A stretch of DNA of 64,000 nt. Origin: Chrysogorgia sp. JL179-B06 (Eukaryota; Cnidaria; Anthozoa; Scleralcyonacea; Chrysogorgiidae). This document shows positions 33,481 to 45,556 of the stretch, piece by piece. The notes beneath the pieces were generated by a model. The model saw only the letters and a list, made by a program, of their open reading frames with translations. It was not told the origin of the DNA and did not search any database. The translations under genes were made by a program, and so were the position numbers. Positions within the stretch are counted from its first letter, which is position 1. Each line of letters starts with the position of its first letter. The stretch spans positions 3,554,501 through 3,618,500 of the forward strand of contig JAYKKM010000224.1 in NCBI GenBank assembly GCA_035772405.1, written 5' to 3'.

Positions 33481-36400
33481 CAGGCTCGGACTGGGCCCAA
33501 TTTAGGGGCCTTGCCATTTCAGCTGGGAAGGGGCCCGTTTGGCCGTTTATGCATGTGAAACAGGTGATATTTGCAATTTGAGAACCGGATCCAGAACAAC
33601 AAATAATAAAAGAAGCTAGGAAAAATTTATTTCGGAACATTTTCAACACTCAGAACATAACATTTTTTAACATTTCAGAACATAAGAAGGTGTTCCATTT
33701 GCGAGGACTTTGACGCAAGTTTTTGATAGACTGCCTCGTTATCAACAGCCTTTAGTAAATCAACTTCTGCAGAACAAATCATTACTGCTTCCAAATGGTG
33801 CTGACTAAGCAGAGATCTCAGTCGATTCTTGATGAAGCGCAACTTTGAGAATGTTCTCTCGCAGGACACAACTGTGCATGGGAGGGTACGGTGAGCGCAG
33901 TTCTTAGACATTGGTAAAGAGTGTTGTAGCTACTGCAGTGATACCGTTAAGTAATCAACTTTTGGAGAGTGCAACCGAGACAGCTTGAACAGTCACCCTT
34001 GCAGAATACTGGATTGACAGACCGCTGCTCCTCTTCCTCCTCGTCAGATTCTGTGCTGTCATCTTTTCGCCGGTTATCATTTGATGGTAATGATTCTTGA
34101 TGCACACGCGCAAAATGGGTGAGCTCATCTTTCAACTCAATCTCATCAACGTCAGACAATTCTGCGAGAGTGGAAATCGAAAAACTGGTCGCATCAACAA
34201 CATGATCATAGTTACTCGGATTGAGATACCAGATTTCTTTGTAAAGCGCCGAGTTTACTTCATTAAACCGGGAAGATATTTCCTCAGTTAGACGATCAAT
34301 GACAGGCAGGTAAACATTGATTCTGAAGTTTTCAAATGGATCTGTAACTGGCGCATCGATTCCTTGTTCGTCGAAAAAGCGACGTTTCTTTCGAGATATT
34401 GCAGATGTGGGCAGATTTTCCTCAAGTACAATATCGAAATAAGCATTCTCATCATCATCTATCAACTGTTGGACTTGTTGACGAAATTCCTTTGCACACT
34501 GAAAGTTCTGTTCAAACTTTGATCTGTCGGCTGCGAGAATGTTCATTTCATGCTCGACTAGTCGAAGAGCTTGAGTAATATCCAAACCAATGGTCTGTAA
34601 GTATTTAGTGACGGGATCGCATTTTTGACCACATTCTTTAAAATGATTGCAGTGATAAGCGACTTGAAACTTAACCAGTTTCTCAACAACGCATCACTGC
34701 GGTTCCGTGTCTTGTCAGAACTTCCAGCCGCGATGCTCAACTCCCACAGGGTTCCGAGTAGAATGTAGTAGCTCGTTGGTTCATCGCAGATTCGCTTGAC
34801 AGCCTTGAATGAAAACTTCTTTAGTTTCTTGGCTCCCTTGCTATGTTTTTCAACCCATCTTTTCCAGACATCCATCCTTCGCGAGCTTTCATTGAAAAAG
34901 GTGCAAGTTTCTTGCAGAAGTCCGAGAAGGTTTCGACACTCTTTAATTTCCGAGAAAACGGGGGCGACGACAAGATTCTGCTGGTGGGCAAAACCCCATA
35001 CAAAATAACCTAAAGGCACACTGTCCTTATAATATTTATAATACACTGTCCTTATAACACCAACATTGTCAGACGTGTTGGCAGATGTACCATCCAACGA
35101 CAAACCAATAAGATTTTGGATGTTCAGATTGTGCTTCTGAAGTTTTGCGGATAGAAGCTTCCAGAGTGCCTCTCCAATTTGCCAGAAGTTATCACATCCA
35201 AGCCCAGCAGTCGTTCTTGAACCTTTCCGTTGCTGGTAACATATCTTACCACAACGCTCATCTGGTCAGTCCCGGAAATGTCAACCGTTCCGTCCATCAT
35301 GGCCCCATATTTTCCTCTGCAATCAGTGTTGATACATTTGACAATTTCCTCTTGGATAAGTTCAGCAAGAGTCACCAGAATGCTGTTGACTGTAGTCTTG
35401 CTGATGAACGTGACAAAACTTCCCCGCCCTTTTCCTTGCTTTTTGCTTTGTTCGACGCAATTGTCAACATGCGCATTGAGTGTTGGGTCATACTTACACA
35501 ACAACAGTACCAACTCTAGAAAATTTCCATGTCGTTTGCTTGCATCACGCAGGTAACGAGCACTTTCAGAGCATCCACCTCCACGGTAGGCCAAACCTTG
35601 GCTTGCAATAAGCTTGATTATATCAATGACACGATTAAGAACTTGACGGTTTTGTTCGACCTTTTCGTGAGAGGACCTTTTTGCGGCTTGCATCCATTGC
35701 GGGGCTAGTGAGACGATGTCTTTTCCCTGCAGGTGCCGAAAGTAGACATCCGACGCGTCACGATGGTGCTGAGAACTTTCATGACGGTTTACAGTTTGGC
35801 TGGCTCTGCGAAAGTTGTCACCACCAAGTCCACAGACCAGGTCGCCTGAACGATTTGCTGAGAAGCATCCACAAATCCTGCAATATAGTTTCTTCTCAAC
35901 CGAATCATATGTTAGCCATCTACGCTGCGCTGATCGTCCTTCACATTTTGAAAGTAGATATCTCTCTGAAAGGGAATGCCATCTATCGGCTGATGAGGAG
36001 GCGTGGTGAGGAGTTTTAGTTTTCCTTCTGATGCAGAGGGCCATGGAGGTTCCGACTTTCCACGAGAATGAGATAGAACAGCAGTGTCATTTTCTTCAAT
36101 TTCTTGTGGCGATTCAGACTCAGCCTCATTTAGTTTGTCTACAGCCACGTCATTGTCACCATCATACTCATTACAGTCCTCTACTGAAGGAGTTGTTTGG
36201 ATTTGAGATTGATCTGGTGATTCCGATTGAGTAGAAAGAGGCGAAAAGCAGAGTTTCTTTTGTTTTGGCTTGCAGATGCTGCACTCTGAAGGTCCCTTAC
36301 TAATTTCTCCCTCCGCTTTTGCGCCCCACTTTTAGATTTATTCATATCACATAGTCTAAAACCAAGACAATTTTTTAATTTAATATAAACATTAACATTT

Positions 36401-37032
36401 CCAAATTATTTTTTCATTTAGTTTAGTGGAAGAAATAAGAATAACAAAGAACAACTTTACAGTTTACATCCCTAAGTTCCTAACGGCAAACGTATGCCTA
36501 GTTATAAAGTACAGAAACTATTATTGTCCAAATCATCAAATGTCTAATTTGATAATTTGTTGTCTGTTTCCTTCATTTGACTGGAAGTTCTTGGTGTTCC
36601 GTGCCTTTCATAATCTCCTTTTGATGCCCACTGGAAACACTAAACAATTTGAGAATTAGAATATACTAAAACTCACCTGAAACCACTGAGTTGTGACGAC
36701 GATAAAAAGCGAGGCAGCCATTTTGAATAATTTGCAATTTAACCGCTGGTTGAAACTCTTCTCCAGGCCATTTGTTAGATCATAAACCCCACTGCCACCT
36801 GTGAACAGCAGTTGTTCCCTAAACTTTTTATTGTTTTTAAGTCGGCTTACTGTTGGTCTGTTGCAAACTATTTTCCTTATCACTAATTTCACAAATGCGG
36901 AATTAAGTAATTGCTTCAATGCTTCCAATTTTCTATTTATGGGTGTGTTACTCTGGCTAGGGGCCCATTTTGATGTCCCCGAAAGGGGCCCATGTGCCAT
37001 GGCACAATGGCACATAGGCCAGTCCGAGCCTG
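33481..37032 (-). mobile_element. Complete hAT transposon, 3552 bp, 8-bp target duplication
   Basis: Ends CAGGCTCGGACTGG and CCAGTCCGAGCCTG are perfect complements. ATCTAGAG sits directly outside both (33473-33480 and 37033-37040), the 8-bp duplication expected of hAT elements. Subterminal 'aggggcc' and 'ggggccc' words occur at both ends. The transposase is on the minus strand and fills most of the element. Clean ends with a perfect duplication suggest a fairly recent insertion, yet the gene is already shifted several times, or was defective when it moved. Confidence 0.93.
33675..36345 (-). pseudogene. hAT transposase (zf-TTF/DUF4371 type), frameshifted
   Basis: The frame starts at ATG 36343-36345 with a lysine-rich segment and an acidic linker. 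A zinc-finger-TTF-like region follows (YCRICGCFS, about 35880) with downstream HxxxxH residues. The DUF4371/RNase H-like core carries MMDGTVDISGTDQMSVVVRY (35240-35300) and LSLDGTSANTSDNVG (about 35060-35105). The C-terminal dimerisation region has CERTFSKLRFIKNRLRS (about 33820-33870). Frames change near 36270, 35920, 35170, 34620 and 33930. Such proteins cut and join DNA at the element ends. This copy cannot make a full protein. Confidence 0.85.
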
Positions 37033-37040
37033 ATCTAGAG

Positions 37041-37764
37041 TTCTTAGTCCAGAGAGGTCCTAATCCCAATCATAGTGACCTTGGAAGTCACTATTTTACA
37101 ATTTGAATGTTCTTTATACCTATGTCTGCAGTGCTAAAACTTATTTGCTGCGCGTAAGCACTAGCTGTCGAAAAATAATGAACACTGTCTCTCCTAACGG
37201 GGAATGTATGTCATTTGTCCGGAAGCATGCATCAACTAATCAATTAACACATATTACACAGCTTTGAAATGTACGTAACTAAATGCTATGTATACATCAA
37301 CTGAAATACCGCCATTAGAATTCATTTAAAATATATATATTTTATTATATGCGCACATTTTCCTCTTACCACATTTACTATTTTCACGCTAAAATTAATT
37401 ATTATTGACAATAATTCATAGAAGGCTATAACTGAGCTCAACGAATACTTCATGCTCACTCAAATCATTATTTCAACTTGCCAGTCTTTCTAAAATATTT
37501 TATTACACTTTACGCATCCAATACTAAGGCGAAGTATAGACGTTGCACTTTTTACAAATAGATTCGGCATAGTAGCGGTTGTTGATCTAGACGTCGAATA
37601 ATAATAATAATAATAATACATATGTTTTTCTATATGCGCATTTAAAAATCGCAATGCGCTTACAAGTATTAATAAAATATACAATGTTAGATTACATAGT
37701 GGTAATAATAATGGTAGTAAATGGCTAATAATACATATTAAGAACTAATAAAAAACTAAATATA
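37041..37764. other. Non-coding stretch with (TAA)n
   Basis: No gene is seen. A (taa)n run at 37599-37617 and an A/T-rich tract may be the 3' untranslated part and tail of the LINE fragment that follows on the minus strand. Confidence 0.4.
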
Positions 37765-38040
37765 TCATTCATAGACTTCTTTAAAAAAATACGTTTTTAA
37801 AAAGGTTTTAAAAGTAGATAGACTATTGCAAGACTTGATGTCGTCGGGAAGAGCATTCCAAAGTTTAGGAGCAGCATAGGAATAAGCACGTTCACCATAA
37901 GTAACAGTATTTATTTTAGTCGGAACATCTAGAAGAGATTTGTGCGAAGAACGAAGTGTGCGGGAAGAGGAACGTTTTGAGATTAGACTAGACAGATATT
38001 CCGGGGCTTGACCATGCAATGATTTGTAGACTAGTAGCAG
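37765..38040 (-). pseudogene. Non-LTR retrotransposon C-terminal fragment
   Basis: An 84-residue minus-strand frame reads GQAPEYLSSLISKRSSSRTLRSS, then TYGERAYSYAAPKLWNALPDDIKS and SLSTFKTFLKTYFF. The 'YG.RAFS.AAP.LWN.LP' pattern is typical of the C-termini of CR1/jockey-like LINE proteins. Everything upstream of this is missing. It reads like the 3' end of a 5'-truncated insertion. Confidence 0.85.
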
Positions 38041-39347
38041 GATTTTGAATTTTGAATAGCGAGCAAGTACAGTAGGCAGTCTACATTGCTAACATGTAGG
38101 TGTTAATGTATAATGTCTACATCAACACAACTAGCGCTAAACCCACATGCTTAGTCTCTCTTATGAGTCTAGGGTGGGGTTTCACGGCCTGGGGTTAGAA
38201 AACTAGTTAGGCGGGGGTTAGGATCTTGTTGTTTTGGGGGTTAGGATTAGCGGTTAGGATTAGGGTTTAGTTAATGTAAATATTATACATTCACAGCTAC
38301 ATTTTGGAGACTCGGGTCGAACGATTGTAACTCTTGCGGAAAAGTATTATCATATCTAAAAAAACACAACGAATGATGAATGGCGATCCGTATAAGTGCG
38401 TAGAATTGGATAAACCTCGTGTGACATGGGCGAGCACCAAGGGGTTGCCCCTGAAGTTGAGCCCGTCACTGACAATGTCCGGCCAGAGATGTTCGGAGGA
38501 CTCCGGGGTAACCCGGAACTGCAACCCTGGTAGATTTGGACTGACATGGTCCGGAAACGAACGATTGATCTCCTCTTCTTCCGTGACGTCCCTCATACAA
38601 ACAAATTCTGATTAACTTATAGTTTATCAACTGTTAATTATAATGTCAACTTTTTGCGTTCATATTGAACTACATTTTTATACAAGTAACAAATTTTGAT
38701 TAACTGCATTATGTTCAACTGCATTTAATGCAACTGTTCAATACATCTGTTTAATATTACACATGTTCTTGAACTACTATATTGTTAATAGATGTTGAGA
38801 ACGGTTACAACACAATGGGGTCAACAAGGTTGGTTGAGGCGTGAGACATCTGCAAATGTACCAGTGCAGATCAAGCATGTGCAGGGGCCCTGGCTGTGCA
38901 TAATGAATGTCTTACCCCAGATAGATGTCTAACGTACCCCAGAGTGCGAGTACCTATGGTCCAGCAAGCTCATTGTGAGCTCCATATATGTGTAGAACTC
39001 ACTGATCTGGTATTACCTAAACCATAACCGCATGGGTACGAGGCTGTACTACCTCCATCGCGACTTTGACTTCAATAAGCCCACCACTTATTTTTTAAAT
39101 TTTGCACAATATCACAAATGCCTTGGATTTCGAGGCAGCACTTCCCTTGCGATAGTAACTTCTAGTGTATAACATATATATCGTCCAGTTGCTAATATAT
39201 CTATCGTTTTGTTGCTAATATACCCTAATATATTTGTGCTTTTACTGTCACGTGTGAAATTTAACCTTATTAAATCTATCCCAGACGCACGGTTTATTTG
39301 GCCAGCTGCAGACGATCATATCACAGGGAACAAATTTGTTTCGCAAT
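38041..39347. other. Upstream region of the BCCT transporter gene
   Basis: Degenerate 'ggttagga' telomere-like words lie at 38208-38270 (also at 15839-15855). The 38334-38615 open frame has no recognisable domain. The last ~200 bases before 39348 presumably hold the promoter and 5' UTR, but I see no clear TATA box. Confidence 0.4.
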
Positions 39348-39787
39348 ATGGAAAGCCAGGAAGAAAATACGAATGAGACAGAGTGCCGCACTTTTAGAGT
39401 AAGAATCGGTAAGTTTCGACTACATTTCAACCCCGTGGTTACTCTTGTGTCTGCCCTGTTGATTTGGGGATTGGTTGCTTGGTGCATTATTGATCCTGAC
39501 GGTACGTCCAACTACATGTCCGAGGCGAAGAAATGGATATCCGACCACTTTACTTGGTTCTACATTGGTGTGGGAAACTGCTGGCTTGTCTTCATAATCT
39601 TTGTTTACTTTTCGAAATACAGCAACATAAAACTTGGGAAAGACGACGAGAAACCTGAATATAGTGACGCTTCGTATTTCACTATGCTATTTGCCGCGGG
39701 GGTCGGCATTGGTCTGTTTTACTTCGGAGTCGCTGAACCAATTTTCCACTACGAGCCTGGCGTGAATGGAAACCGATATTGGGGAAG
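39348..39787 (+). CDS. BCCT-family transporter, coding exon 1
   Basis: Encodes residues 1-147 of a betaine/choline/carnitine transporter, a 12-helix sodium- or proton-coupled importer of the LeuT fold in the plasma membrane. ATG at 39348 is preferred over the upstream TTG in the same frame. The first membrane segment is at about residues 28-47 (NPVVTLVSALLIWGLVAWCI), the second at about 71-88. The family motif AGVGIGLFYFGVAEP is at residues 117-131. The exon ends in GGGGAAG with donor GTAGGTGA, splitting an Arg codon (phase 2). Exon 2 continues exactly in frame. The bacterial relatives move glycine betaine, choline, carnitine or DMSP; the substrate here is not predictable. Confidence 0.92.
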
Positions 39788-40419
39788 GTAGGTGAATTTC
39801 AGAGACATTAGCAATATAACTACTATGAACTTCACGTGATGTGAAATCTCTGTGATGAAAGACCTTCGCTAGAAACGGCGCAGCTAATGATTTCGACAGA
39901 CCAAACTTTCAGGTTGTACACTGCCTACAGCCGTTTGTACACTGCCTACAGCCTACGCCGTGCAAACCTTCATAACTGCGGTGAACACGCTTTGCTAAAA
40001 TGATAGATAATTTTGCAAAATATGGGAGATTAAATGTTTAATTAAGTTGCATAGCCATCTCAATGCGAACAATGACCGGAACGACTTTATAAACTCGACC
40101 GAGTTATTCGGTGTTCCACTGCCAGTGTCATCTATTATGGGGCAACATGGATTTGGACGATATCATTGATCATTGATCATTTGGCATATGCCTGCAATAC
40201 TCTGCAAGAAATGGATGTTAACGAAACAGGGAAATCAGTACCAACCCTTCACTTATTTTCATGACACCTTGCCCGAGTGGCGGCCGGCATGCGATCGGAT
40301 AATGTTACTAGGTTTAAAATGCAAAATAATTTGTGATTGTAATTGGAATGTTGTTTTCATTTTGTTTCTCTCTCTCTTTCATTACAAACACGTCGCTTCC
40401 ACACAGAAATCGAGCTTAA

Positions 40420-40625
40420 TTCTCCGTGGGAATACGCATGCACATGCATGTTTCGTGGAAATACGCATATGTTGGAAATACGTACATGTCCGTAAACTCG
40501 TCCGCAAAAAATATGCACATTTTCTGTGGAAATACGCGCATGCTCCGTGAAAATACGCACACGTCCGTGGAAACAGACGCATTCTCCATGGAAAGAGACG
40601 CGTTTTCTATAGAAATAGATGCTTT
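40420..40625. repeat. ~25-bp minisatellite, 'ccgtggaaatacgcacatg' type
   Basis: About eight imperfect units such as 'tgtggaaatacgcgcatgctc' and 'cgtggaaacagacgcattctc'. The last units match the complement of the minisatellite at 51052-51200, so the two arrays are inverted relatives within one intron. Confidence 0.75.
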
Positions 40626-42128
40626 CACCTTTTAAAATTTTAAAATTTACTTTCTCCGATTGGCACCATATTCTTTTCATCTGCACAGCTGTCATATTAA
40701 GTACTTATCTTATTCTAATTTGTTATTTATGTGTATATTAAGTACTACTTACCTTATTCTAACTTTATCTTGTTTGTTAGCTATCAGATGTGTTTTGTGT
40801 AGCTTCGGTTTTCATACTTTCATACTTCACCATATTCTTTTCATACTTCCGATACTATCGTATCGGTGGTTATATAGTATAGCCAATAGTGTGTTCTTCT
40901 GAATGCCTACTCCCACTATGAATACTATGAATATAAAATGAATATAAATAAATAAATATAAAATAAAGAAGAGCAAGAAAATTGAATTATTGAAATCGTA
41001 CATCTCAATTGATTTAAAAGAGCATGGTGGACTTTTAGAAACGACAAATTATCCGTAACGTGGAAGAGGACTAAATTGCTGGTAAATACCAAGGTAAACG
41101 TGGTGAAGAAGTAGTAACCGAACTCATGACAAAACATGTAAGAGAGACGAAGACATGGCTGACGCGCGCTACCATTGGGCCCAATTGCAAGTTGGCCGGA
41201 TATTGCCATGCTTTGGTTCAAGGTTAATTCTATGTCAAGCAAATCGTGAGCCTTCCGCCTGGCACTCGAAATATGTAATAAGAAAACCTAGCTCCTGCGT
41301 TGTATTTTTTATATACCAATTTATATACATCATTTCGTATTGTTTTGTCTTTGGTAATTTTTTTTATTTAAACAATATTATTATTTTTATTATTCACCGG
41401 GAAATACGATATTCTTCTAAAGCCAGATTGGATTATGTGAGTAAGGCGCTAATTTCTTGGGTAAGGCGGCGCTAATCTCTTCGCACTTTGTTGCTAATGC
41501 CTGTAAGATGATACACCGACGCAAGAGGGCCTTGAAACCCTAATTTAAAAATAAAGATTAAAGCCCTCCCAGTATGTACACTTTCATAAAATCTACCACG
41601 CCACATGATTACCAATCACTAATATTACCAATGGCATGCTCAATGCCTACACTCGTGTATATAATACCTAACAACCATGGAAATCAACAACACAAATGTA
41701 TATACTTAGGTTAAGACATTATGCATTTTTATTACCTGTAAATATTCCTTAGACCACATATGGCATCTTTGTAAATAACAATATAAAATAGTCTTCGTTT
41801 ATTGACATCTTCCTCGACTTTTACTCAAACTTATCATTCATACTCCCACAAAACGATTATTATCCCTTCATATCCATCTACAACACGACATAACCCACAC
41901 ACACCTACAATCACACCTAAACAGTGTGAACACAACTAACCTGGTAATCTTGTGTCAGACTGAGACGCAAATACGACAAACCACTATTATACCACAATGG
42001 CAAGACGCGTTGGATTACAGAAATCAACCAACACATTTGGTAAGCAATCACTTTATTCTTCTTAACTATATTATGTCTATAGAAATGTTATTTATCTTCT
42101 AACTTGCCAACATTGACTGCCAACCCGA

Positions 42129-42173
42129 AACCCTGCTGATGAGACCATAAGGTCGAAACAATCGTTCAGGGTT
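42129..42173 (+). ncRNA. Type I hammerhead ribozyme
   Basis: All invariant core positions are present. Stem I AACCCTG (42129-42135) pairs with CAGGGTT (42167-42173). CTGATGA is at 42136-42142. Stem II GACC-ATAA-GGTC is at 42143-42154. GAA (42155-42157) leads to A15.1 at 42158, and a two-pair stem III (AC/GT) closes an AATC loop. The predicted cleavage site follows T42166 (a GUU triplet). Very short stem III is typical of animal type I hammerheads found in Penelope-like elements and retrozymes. A weak outer pairing (CATT 42111-42114 with AATG 42183-42186) could form stem Ib. Only one copy is present in this window, in the sense strand of the host intron. Confidence 0.85.
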
Positions 42174-43005
42174 ATCCCGATGAATGAAAGCACATACTAT
42201 TTTACGCATCTTTTAAATGTCTTTCTTCTTATTTTATATTCATACTCTGTTATTCAATTTTACACTGCATGTCCAACCGCGCCGTGAACTGCCATTTGAC
42301 ACGTGTTATAGCCGTTGGCTAAACACGCATATTAGCTACATTTAAACCAAAAAATGCGAAACATTTAATTAGCGCCGCGGCGCTTATTCGAACAATTACG
42401 GTACTGTAAAAACCGGACTGGACTGGACTCGATTTTCTGACCTCGACTTATACAAAGAGTCATAAAATGATGCGCGAAATCATAGGCAGGATTACTAGTA
42501 CGCAGTCCTCTCTATGGAACACTCGTATATAAGTTGACCGAAAAAATCGTGATTTTTACGATACCTATAGACTATTTTTACGATATCGAGTCCTTGAAAT
42601 TAAATAGTTACAAGAATGTACACAGAATAGTATTCACAGAAACCTTAATAATATGTTCTGTCTGAGTGTGATTTTGTGTATTTCCATAAAGCAACTGTAC
42701 CAACTTTTATGCCCTATGAAGGCAGCCAACGATCTTGCTCTTCTTAGCCAATGATTTGGCTTGCAACATTATTTGGTTTCTTTTACTCATTTTTCTAGAA
42801 GTTTTTTAGTTCAGGCCAAAGATTTGTTTACACCACTAGCACAAGGTATAAGCTGATTTGCCCTGATTTCCTCAGTAGACTCGCAGCGCTCGGAACGCCT
42901 TCTATGATTGGTTGTTCTAAATTGGCGGTCGCGAGGGTTGCAGCCAATCCACTTGCTCAGAACTATTACGGGTTATTAGGGTCAAAATTAGATTTCGAAT
43001 TTATA

Positions 43006-43115
43006 TATTATATAATTCGAAATCGAATAACGTAATCAGAAAGCGAATACTGTAACATAATTCGAAATCGAATAACATAATTCGAAATCGAATAACGCAA
43101 TCGGAAAGCGAATTC
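43006..43115. repeat. ~20-bp tandem repeat, 'attcgaaatcgaataac'
   Basis: About five units alternating 'attcgaaatcgaataacgtaat' and 'cagaaagcgaatactgtaac'. Open frames reading FRIMLFDFEL come from the repeat. Confidence 0.75.
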
Positions 43116-43844
43116 GAAATGTACTTCATCTTATCAGATACAGTGGTTCTTCGTTCATAGGCGGATACAGAACGTACACTCGTACACAGTGTCATCGGAA
43201 TTGGATAGGTATATCCGTAAAATACGTACTTTTATATATAATACTACAATGCATGCGCTGTCTTTATGGCGATCTAAGAGAAAATTTAATTGACGAGTCA
43301 AGGCATACCATTCTTCATTCAGGAAATCTGTTGGTCTGCGATAAGATATATGCACTACATGGCAAAGGCTGTTTAGTTTGAACGAGACACTGACACTGAC
43401 TTACTTGCTTTTGCAAATAAATGAACAATGTTTTCTATCATATATACATAAATACGGCTATATGTAAAACCAGGACCCATGACAAACTGGGCGATAAGAA
43501 ACTTAGTTATATGGTTATGTCAGTAAATTATATTAACTATGGTTTATTATGATCGTGGCGAGTGATTTTCCGGGCGGAAAGCGTAAACGTAGAATAAATG
43601 AAGGTCCAGCTCAAAACTTTTAAATGAAGAGCCATAAACATAAGACTAAACAATATAAATCGACGTTTCGTTAATTAACACTAGTAACGACATTACAAAT
43701 GGGTAACCACAGAAATATTTTAAACGTCGGTAAAACATGACATGTTGATTGGATCAAGACAAAAATTGTCCCAAGTTACCATGGAATTTGAATTATTGAT
43801 GAATTCTGACAATGTTAGTTGTGTCTCGTTAACGCTCCACGGGG

Positions 43845-44030
43845 CTGTTTACATGAATCCAGATTGAGTTTCATTCCGGATTGAACTCATACCGGTTCTG
43901 TTGAAATCCCTTTAGGTGTTTACATGATTCATGACTCCGGAATGAGATGCAGCTCAATCCGGATTGAGTTCATTCCGGTTCTCATTCCGGATTGAGTTTC
44001 ATTGAAATTTCATTCCGGTGTCATGTAAAG
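43845..44030. repeat. Repeat with 'attccggattgagtt' words, TGTTTACATGA ends
   Basis: 'ctgtttacatgaatcc' at 43850 and 'tgtcatgtaaaggc' at 44019-44032 face each other, and 'ccggattgag' occurs four times in between in both orientations. Probably a fold-back MITE next to the Harbinger element. Confidence 0.55.
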
Positions 44031-44659
44031 GCGGTGCGAGATTTCATTACGGAATGAAAAATACGACCTAGATGACTGAAACGAACAACGCATGCGTGCT
44101 TTTAACATTTATAGACGACAATTTGCAGCTAGGGATAGGAATTACGCCGATGTCATAATGTTCAAATATAAATAGACAGATTTAGAAAACACGACGCGAG
44201 ATCAAAGACGACGTTAGTTGACCGAGTAGGATTGGGTCGAGGGCGCCGTCGTAATATAAAGATCGAAACATGATTTAGAAGGGAAGACGACGACGTCTTT
44301 ATTCTCGAATGTCGATGCAATTTTGCTATGTGGTTATAAACATATAATGAACTCGACCCTGGATCGTGTATATCATTCAAACCTTGGTAACTTTCTTTTA
44401 AATTCTTAGTTTTTAATACAACATATGTCATATGATCGTATTGTTACTTGATATTAATGTGACAATCGCTTCTTTTATATTTATTATTTTTTGCATTTAT
44501 CTGTGTAACTAATGTGGCTAAACAAAATATATTTTTGTCGTTATATTCATTTTGCTATCGTCATGGTGTCGTGATGATTTTACTTAAAAAAAACACTGCG
44601 AAATATGGCGGTAGGCTGTTCGTGATGCTTTGACTTTTGCATATGCTGAAAACGTTATA

Positions 44660-45511
44660 GACGACGAGGAATTTGCCTTATTTTAGACTTTGAATACAAC
44701 CGATCCAAACAGATTTTCCCACATTGGAAATTTGACGAATTCGATTTGGAAACTTGGGACGACGTTGAATGTTCAACAGAATTGCGTTTTGAGAAAAATG
44801 ATTTGCCATCGCTGTTGACATATTTACAAATCACCGAGCGAGTGGTTTTCCAGCAAGGAACAGTTTGGCGCATCGATTTGGACGAAGCCCATCAGAGTTG
44901 TGTCTTATTTTCAATGAAGTGATAGACACTGTCTACGATATTCACCACCATCGCCTTGAAAGTTGGGACCAGCCTTTCCTTTCACCACACCAACTTCACA
45001 ACTATGCACTAGCGGTACATCAACGTGGGGCTCCTCTGCAAAACTGCTTTGGGTTTGTGGATGGCACTGTCCGTAATTATGTATAATGGTCACAAGAGAA
45101 TACATGCCATTAAGTTTCAAATCATAGTCTTGCCAAATGGCTTAATTGCTAATTTGTTTGGTCCATATGAAGGAAAACGACATGAAAAAACCATGCTTAA
45201 CGAGTCCGGTGTTTTACCCAACTTGGAACGTGTTGCTTTTTATAACAACCAGCCACTTTTACCCCACAAATGCAGGCATACAACAGAGGATGAGTGAGGT
45301 AAGAGTTGCAGTCGAGTGGATGTTTGGAAACATCACCAAATTGTTTAGTTTTGTTGACTTTAAGAGGCAGATGAAAGTCAACCTGAGTGCAGTTGGTAAA
45401 ATGTATTTTATTTGTGCCCTGCTTGAAAATGCTCGTACCTGCCTTTATGGCAACATTGATTCAACTTCTTTTGCACTTCCACCGCCTTCTTTAGCTGAAT
45501 ATTTTTGGTAA
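44660..45511 (+). pseudogene. PIF/Harbinger transposase (DDE_Tnp_4), internally deleted
   Basis: The N-terminal region (DFEYNRSKQIFPHWKFDEFD at about 44684-44743, then LRFEKNDLPSLLTYL) is followed by FGRSPSELCLIFNEV and SPHQLHNYALAVHQRGAPLQNCFGFVDGTVR, which contains the first catalytic Asp (VDG, about 45055-45063). After a short deletion comes YNGHKRIHAIKFQ. The segment that should carry the second Asp (GDxAY region, expected near 45255) is lost, the frame changing around 45270-45290. The catalytic Glu region VAVEWMFGNI (45310-45339) remains. Frames change at least four times. It would need a helper in trans. Confidence 0.85.
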
Positions 45512-45556
45512 CAGTTGTTTTACAACATCATACAAACTATATACCTACACTGTAAG

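Noticed and set aside
35145..36019. Plus-strand frames of 108-124 aa
   Set aside because: Antisense to the hAT transposase, which has the recognisable motifs.
38297..38615. 93-99-aa frames upstream of the transporter
   Set aside because: No domain, no start context or splice logic; overlapping frames on both strands look equally open by chance.
39788..39800. Stop codon soon after exon 1 (short BCCT protein)
   Set aside because: A strong donor GTAGGT sits at the point where exon 2 continues in frame with matching family sequence.
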